Shown here piece after piece: positions 14,805 through 17,926 of a stretch of 17,926 bases of DNA. The position numbers and the translations under genes are program-made. The notes beneath the pieces are model-generated. The model did no database searches and was not told the origin of the DNA. It saw only the letters and a list, made by a program, of their open reading frames with translations. Origin of the DNA: CAG-791 sp045546175 (lineage in GTDB: Bacteria > Bacillota > Clostridia > Lachnospirales > Lachnospiraceae); contig JAZQCI010000069.1 in NCBI GenBank assembly GCA_045546175.1, positions 1 to 17,926 on the forward strand, read 5' to 3'. Position 1 is the stretch's first letter. Every line of letters begins with the position of its first letter.

Positions 14805-16298
14805 ATGGAAACTCTGAATTATGCAGTACTGGAAAAGTCAGGTTATGACGGTTATATTCTGAAAGACGCTCCTGAGAAGGTTATGCAGTTTGGCGAAGGC
14901 AATTTCCTCCGCGCATTCGTGCAGTACTGGTTTGATGTATCCAACGAGAGAGTCGGCTGGAACGGCAAGTGCGTTCTGGTTCAGCCCATCAAGCCCGGCC
15001 TTGCGGAGCTGATCAACAAGCAGGAAGGTCTGTACACTCTGTATCTTCGCGGCCGCGAGAACGGCGAGAAGGTTGACCTCAGACGTGTCATCTCCTGCGT
15101 ATCCAGATGCCTCAATCCCTATGAGGAAGCTGACTATGCATCCATGATGGATCTGGCCCGCTCTGACGATCTGGAGTACATCGTATCCAACACAACGGAA
15201 GCCGGTATCGTCTATGATCCCGCCTGCCAGATCGATGACAAGCCCGCAAGCTCCTTCCCCGGCAAGCTCACACAGGTTCTCCTTGAGCGCTACAAAGCCG
15301 GCAAGAGCGGCCTTGTGATCCTTTCCTGCGAGCTGATCGACAACAACGGCAAAGAGCTGCTTAAGTGCGTGAACAAGTACATCGAGCAGTGGGGCCTTGA
15401 CGAGGGCTTCAAGAACTATGTCAACAATGACTGCACATTCTGCTCCACTCTGGTAGACAGAATCGTTCCCGGCCGCATCCGCGACGCAGAAGAGGTCGCA
15501 CGCCTCGAGAAGATTCACGGCTATGCCGATCCGCTCCTTGACGTCGGCGAGATCTTCGGCGTATGGAACATTGAAGGACCCGCATGGCTTGAGGAGAAGC
15601 TTCCTTTCAAGAAAGCCGGCGTTAACTGCCCTGTAGTTCCGGACGTAACTCCTTATAAGAAGAGAAAGGTCCGCATCCTCAACGGCGCGCACACAGGATT
15701 TGTTCTGGGGGCTTATCTGGCAGGATTCGACATCGTTCGCGACTGCATGGAGAACGAGACCGTCCTTGGCTTCATGAACAAGATGCTCTATGACGAAGTC
15801 ATCCCGACCCTTCCTCTGGACAAGGACGACCTGATGAGCTTCGCGGCAGCCGTTCAGGACAGATTCAACAATCCTTTCGTAAACCACGAGCTCATGAGCA
15901 TTTCCCTCAACTCCACCTCCAAGTGGAGAGCAAGGAACTTCCCGAGCTTCGAGGAGTATGTTGAGAAATACGGAAAGCTCCCGGCATGCCTGACCACGAG
16001 CTTTGCAGCTTACATGGCTTTCTATTCCAACGAGATCCAGGAGCTGACAGATGCAGGACTTGTCTGCAAGAGAGCTAAGGGCAACACCTATACCGTATCC
16101 GATGACCGCTGGGTACTTGAGTTCTACTATGATCACAAGGATGATGACGCAGCAGCTCTGACCCACGCCGTTATGACCAACGAGAAGATGTGGGGCCAGG
16201 ATCTTACCAAGATCGAAGGCTTTGAGGCTGAAGCCGCAAGGATTCTCGGCGAGATCCGCGAGAAAGGATCCCTTGCCGCATACGCTGCCTGCCTGTAA
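14805..16298 (+). CDS. uxaB: Tagaturonate reductase / altronate oxidoreductase UxaB
   Basis: NAD-linked enzyme of the long-chain mannitol dehydrogenase family that reduces D-tagaturonate to D-altronate in the galacturonate isomerase pathway. The 497-aa protein opens with the cofactor-binding pattern QFGEGNFLRAF (28-38). The catalytic trio has the spacing known in the family, K-x4-N-x2-H: K288, N293 and H296 in RKVRILNGAHTG. Codon use suggests strong expression. GGGGAG lies before the ATG. Fructuronate reductase (UxuB) is a relative, but UxaA directly downstream and the pectin context favour UxaB. Its usual partner UxaC is not in the window. Confidence 0.93.
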   Translation: METLNYAVLEKSGYDGYILKDAPEKVMQFGEGNFLRAFVQYWFDVSNERVGWNGKCVLVQPIKPGLAELINKQEGLYTLYLRGRENGEKVDLRRVISCVSRCLNPYEEADYASMMDLARSDDLEYIVSNTTEAGIVYDPACQIDDKPASSFPGKLTQVLLERYKAGKSGLVILSCELIDNNGKELLKCVNKYIEQWGLDEGFKNYVNNDCTFCSTLVDRIVPGRIRDAEEVARLEKIHGYADPLLDVGEIFGVWNIEGPAWLEEKLPFKKAGVNCPVVPDVTPYKKRKVRILNGAHTGFVLGAYLAGFDIVRDCMENETVLGFMNKMLYDEVIPTLPLDKDDLMSFAAAVQDRFNNPFVNHELMSISLNSTSKWRARNFPSFEEYVEKYGKLPACLTTSFAAYMAFYSNEIQELTDAGLVCKRAKGNTYTVSDDRWVLEFYYDHKDDDAAALTHAVMTNEKMWGQDLTKIEGFEAEAARILGEIREKGSLAAYAACL

Positions 16299-16323
16299 TC
16301 AGTTTTTGCCCGGTAGTGTAAAA

Positions 16324-16333
16324 CAGTGCACTG
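16324..16333. promoter_or_regulatory. 10-bp palindrome in uxaB-uxaA gap
   Basis: CAGTGCACTG is a perfect palindrome 18 bp before the uxaA ATG. The region can also fold as GTAGTG (16314-16319) with CACTGC (16329-16334). It may be an operator or a weak leader hairpin, but a 10-bp palindrome has limited significance. Confidence 0.2.
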
Positions 16334-16351
16334 CGGAAAAGAGAGGTACCT

Positions 16352-17824
16352 ATGCCTATATTCATTCAAATCAATGATATTGATAATGTAGCAGTAGCCC
16401 TCCATCCCGCACCCGTCGGCACCGCTTTCGGCGGTGCCGCGGCCGTGGAGGAAATCCCTCAGGGCCACAAGATGGCGCTCAGGGACATTGCGAAAGGCGA
16501 CATGATCATGAAATACGGCCTGCCCATCGGGCATGCCACAAAGGACATTCAAGCCGGCCAGTGGGTTCACACCCACAACATGATGACCAACCTCAAGGGC
16601 GAGGTGGAGTACAACTATGAGCCCGCTGTTCCCTGCGTCAATCCTCTTAAGCCCAAGACCTTTATGGGCTACAGGAGAAAAGACGGAAGAGCGGCCATCC
16701 GCAACGAGATCTGGATCATCCCTACCGTCGGCTGCGTAAATGATGTCGCAAAGACTTTGGTCCGCGACAACCAGGACCTGGTAAAGGGAAGCATCGACGG
16801 ACTGTACACCTTCACACATCCTTTCGGATGCTCTCAGACCGGCCATGACCACGCCCAGACCAGAAGACTTCTGGCGGCGCTGACCAGACACCCCAATGCG
16901 GGCGCTGTTCTGGTCCTGCACCTGGGATGTGAGAACCTGACTCACGATCAGTTCGTGGCAGAACTGGGCGACTACGATCCCGACAGAGTCAAATTCCTCA
17001 CCTGCCAGCAGGTAGAGGACGAGCTGGAGGCGGGTTCCGCGCTCCTCAAGGAACTGGCTGAGTACGCTTCTCAGTTCAAGCGCGAGGAGATGCCCGTCAG
17101 CGAGCTGGTAGTCGGCATGAAGTGCGGCGGGTCCGACGGACTCTCCGGCATCACGGCCAACCCGACAGTCGGAAGATTCTCCGACCTGATGACCGCCATG
17201 GGCGGCACCACGATCCTGACGGAAGTGCCCGAGATGTTCGGCGCGGAGAACTTCCTGATGAGCCGCTGCGTGAACGAGCAGGTCTTCGAGAAAGCCTCCA
17301 ACATGCTCAACGGCTTCAAGGATTACTTCATCAGCCACAACGAAGTCGTCTATGACAATCCCAGCCCCGGCAACAAGCAGGGCGGCATCACCACTCTCGA
17401 GGACAAGTCCTGCGGATGTGTCCAGAAGGGCGGAAGAGCGCCGATCATGGATGTTATTAATTACGGCGAGCAGGTTAAGACCAAAGGACTCAACCTTCTG
17501 TACGGACCCGGCAACGATCTGGTATCCTGCACAGCGCTTACCGCTGCGGGATGTAATATGATCCTGTTCACCACCGGCAGAGGAACGCCTTTCGGAGCAC
17601 CCGTTCCGACCATGAAGATCGCCACCAACACACCCCTCGCGACCAAGAAGGCCAACTGGATCGACTTCAACGCGGGCGTTGTGGCGGACGGTGTCAAGAC
17701 CCTCGATGAGGCGGGCGCGGATCTTCTTGACCTTGTCTGTGAAGTCGCTTCCGGCAAGCAGACGAGCACCGAGCGCAAGGGCTTCAGAGAGATCTCCATC
17801 TTTAAGGACGGGGTAGTTCTGTAA
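16352..17824 (+). CDS. uxaA: Altronate dehydratase UxaA
   Basis: Dehydrates D-altronate to 2-keto-3-deoxygluconate in the cytoplasm, where the KduI/KduD branch also ends. The 490-aa protein is full-length and not split into two small subunits. The N-terminal SAF domain covers about 1-95 (HTHNMMTNLKG at 73-83). The catalytic part starts with FMGYRRKDGRAAIRNE (104-119) and continues with HPFGCSQTG (156-164), CGGSDGLSG and TTGRGTPFGAP near 407-417, all typical of the UxaA/galactarate dehydratase family, which is iron-dependent. GAGAGG lies 5 nt before the ATG. Galactarate dehydratase is the main alternative, made unlikely by the adjacent uxaB. Confidence 0.95.
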   Translation: MPIFIQINDIDNVAVALHPAPVGTAFGGAAAVEEIPQGHKMALRDIAKGDMIMKYGLPIGHATKDIQAGQWVHTHNMMTNLKGEVEYNYEPAVPCVNPLKPKTFMGYRRKDGRAAIRNEIWIIPTVGCVNDVAKTLVRDNQDLVKGSIDGLYTFTHPFGCSQTGHDHAQTRRLLAALTRHPNAGAVLVLHLGCENLTHDQFVAELGDYDPDRVKFLTCQQVEDELEAGSALLKELAEYASQFKREEMPVSELVVGMKCGGSDGLSGITANPTVGRFSDLMTAMGGTTILTEVPEMFGAENFLMSRCVNEQVFEKASNMLNGFKDYFISHNEVVYDNPSPGNKQGGITTLEDKSCGCVQKGGRAPIMDVINYGEQVKTKGLNLLYGPGNDLVSCTALTAAGCNMILFTTGRGTPFGAPVPTMKIATNTPLATKKANWIDFNAGVVADGVKTLDEAGADLLDLVCEVASGKQTSTERKGFREISIFKDGVVL

Positions 17825-17830
17825 TACCTT

Positions 17831-17910
17831 TGATGCACACGCGTGCGGAAAGGAAGATGCAGCCCTTCGGGCAGCCCGCACGCGGCGCGGGGGCGCCCCT
17901 TGCGGGGCCT
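17831..17910 (+). repeat. Structured intergenic repeat, copy 3
   Basis: This starts 6 bp after the uxaA stop with TGATGCACACGCG. The outer stem is a perfect 9 bp, CGCGTGCGG (17840-17848) with CCGCACGCG (17876-17884). The 5' loop is purine-rich (AAAGGAAGAT). The inner hairpin pairs GC-A-GCCC (17859-17865) with GGGC-A-GC (17869-17875) around a TTC loop. A second hairpin is GCCCC (17895-17899), loop TTGC, GGGGC (17904-17908). The third hairpin seen in copies 1 and 2 is missing; instead a new copy seems to begin at 17921. No T-run follows, so it is not a standard uxaA terminator. Confidence 0.72.
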
Positions 17911-17915
17911 GGATA

Positions 17916-17926
17916 ACCTTTGATGC
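17916..17926 (+). repeat. Start of a fourth repeat copy, cut by the window edge
   Basis: ACCTTTGATGC at 17916-17926 repeats ACCTTTGATGC at 17826-17836 exactly, at a distance of 90 bp. That suggests a tandem arrangement of the structured element continuing beyond the window. Only the opening bases are visible. Confidence 0.5.

Noticed and set aside
14838..16166. 442-aa minus-strand open frame opposite uxaB
   Set aside because: Shadow frame; the plus-strand UxaB has complete catalytic and cofactor motifs.
16133..17881. 582-aa minus-strand open frame opposite uxaA and the end of uxaB
   Set aside because: It overlaps two unmistakable plus-strand enzymes and the repeat; it is a shadow of codon bias with no family motif.
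3205..17926. CRISPR array made by the repeated elements
   Set aside because: Copies 1-3 are thousands of bases apart, imperfect, over 80 bp long and internally structured; there are no regular short spacers and no cas genes.
1..17926. tRNA, rRNA, insertion sequence or integrase
   Set aside because: I saw no transposase or integrase motifs and no tRNA-like cloverleaf ending in the intergenic regions; gaps are short apart from the structured repeats.

Overview
The window looks like chromosomal DNA of a Gram-positive anaerobe of the Clostridia, most likely Lachnospiraceae. The evidence is strong Shine-Dalgarno sites (AGGAGG-type) before nearly every gene, a lipoprotein-type sugar-binding protein, CUT1/Lpl-type transport parts, a Firmicutes-style GH28/GH105/GH4 enzyme set, and a base composition that by eye is slightly above half G+C. 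Every gene I accept lies on the + strand. The long minus-strand reading frames are shadows of strongly codon-biased genes. The locus is a pectin / oligogalacturonide / galacturonate utilisation island.

Layout. (1) 1-3174: an LplC/YtcP-type permease and an unusually large (733 aa) lipoprotein solute-binding protein; the partner permease is probably just left of the window. (2) 3175-6918: a cassette of four small, uncharacterised four-helix membrane proteins around a MalK/MsmX-like ATPase. Two structured repeats sit in its two long intergenic gaps. (3) 6931-10411: GH28 polygalacturonase-like enzyme, GH105 unsaturated uronyl hydrolase and an AraC regulator, with overlapping reading frames. (4) 10478-13298: a second MsmX-like ATPase, then KduI and KduD. 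(5) 13324-14682: a GH4 enzyme with the CHEV motif of alpha-galacturonidases. (6) 14805-17824: UxaB and UxaA behind their own candidate promoter. (7) 17825-17926: a third copy of the structured repeat and the first bases of a fourth, in tandem.

How the genes fit together. Pectic oligosaccharides would be captured by the lipoprotein and imported by the CUT1 permease pair, powered by one or both ATPases. GH28, GH105 and GH4 show no signal peptides, so they should trim imported oligomers in the cytoplasm. Unsaturated ends released by GH105 give 5-keto-4-deoxyuronate, which KduI and KduD convert to 2-keto-3-deoxygluconate (KDG). Saturated galacturonate would enter through UxaC (not in the window), then UxaB and UxaA, also ending at KDG. 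UxaC, KDG kinase and KDPG aldolase are absent and must be encoded elsewhere.

The two least ordinary things are the intergenic element (three copies with different stem sequences but the same fold, plus a tandem start at the right edge) and the ATPase-centred cassette of four unknown membrane proteins, three of which may be distant paralogues. All function calls rest on reading motifs by eye; no database search was possible.
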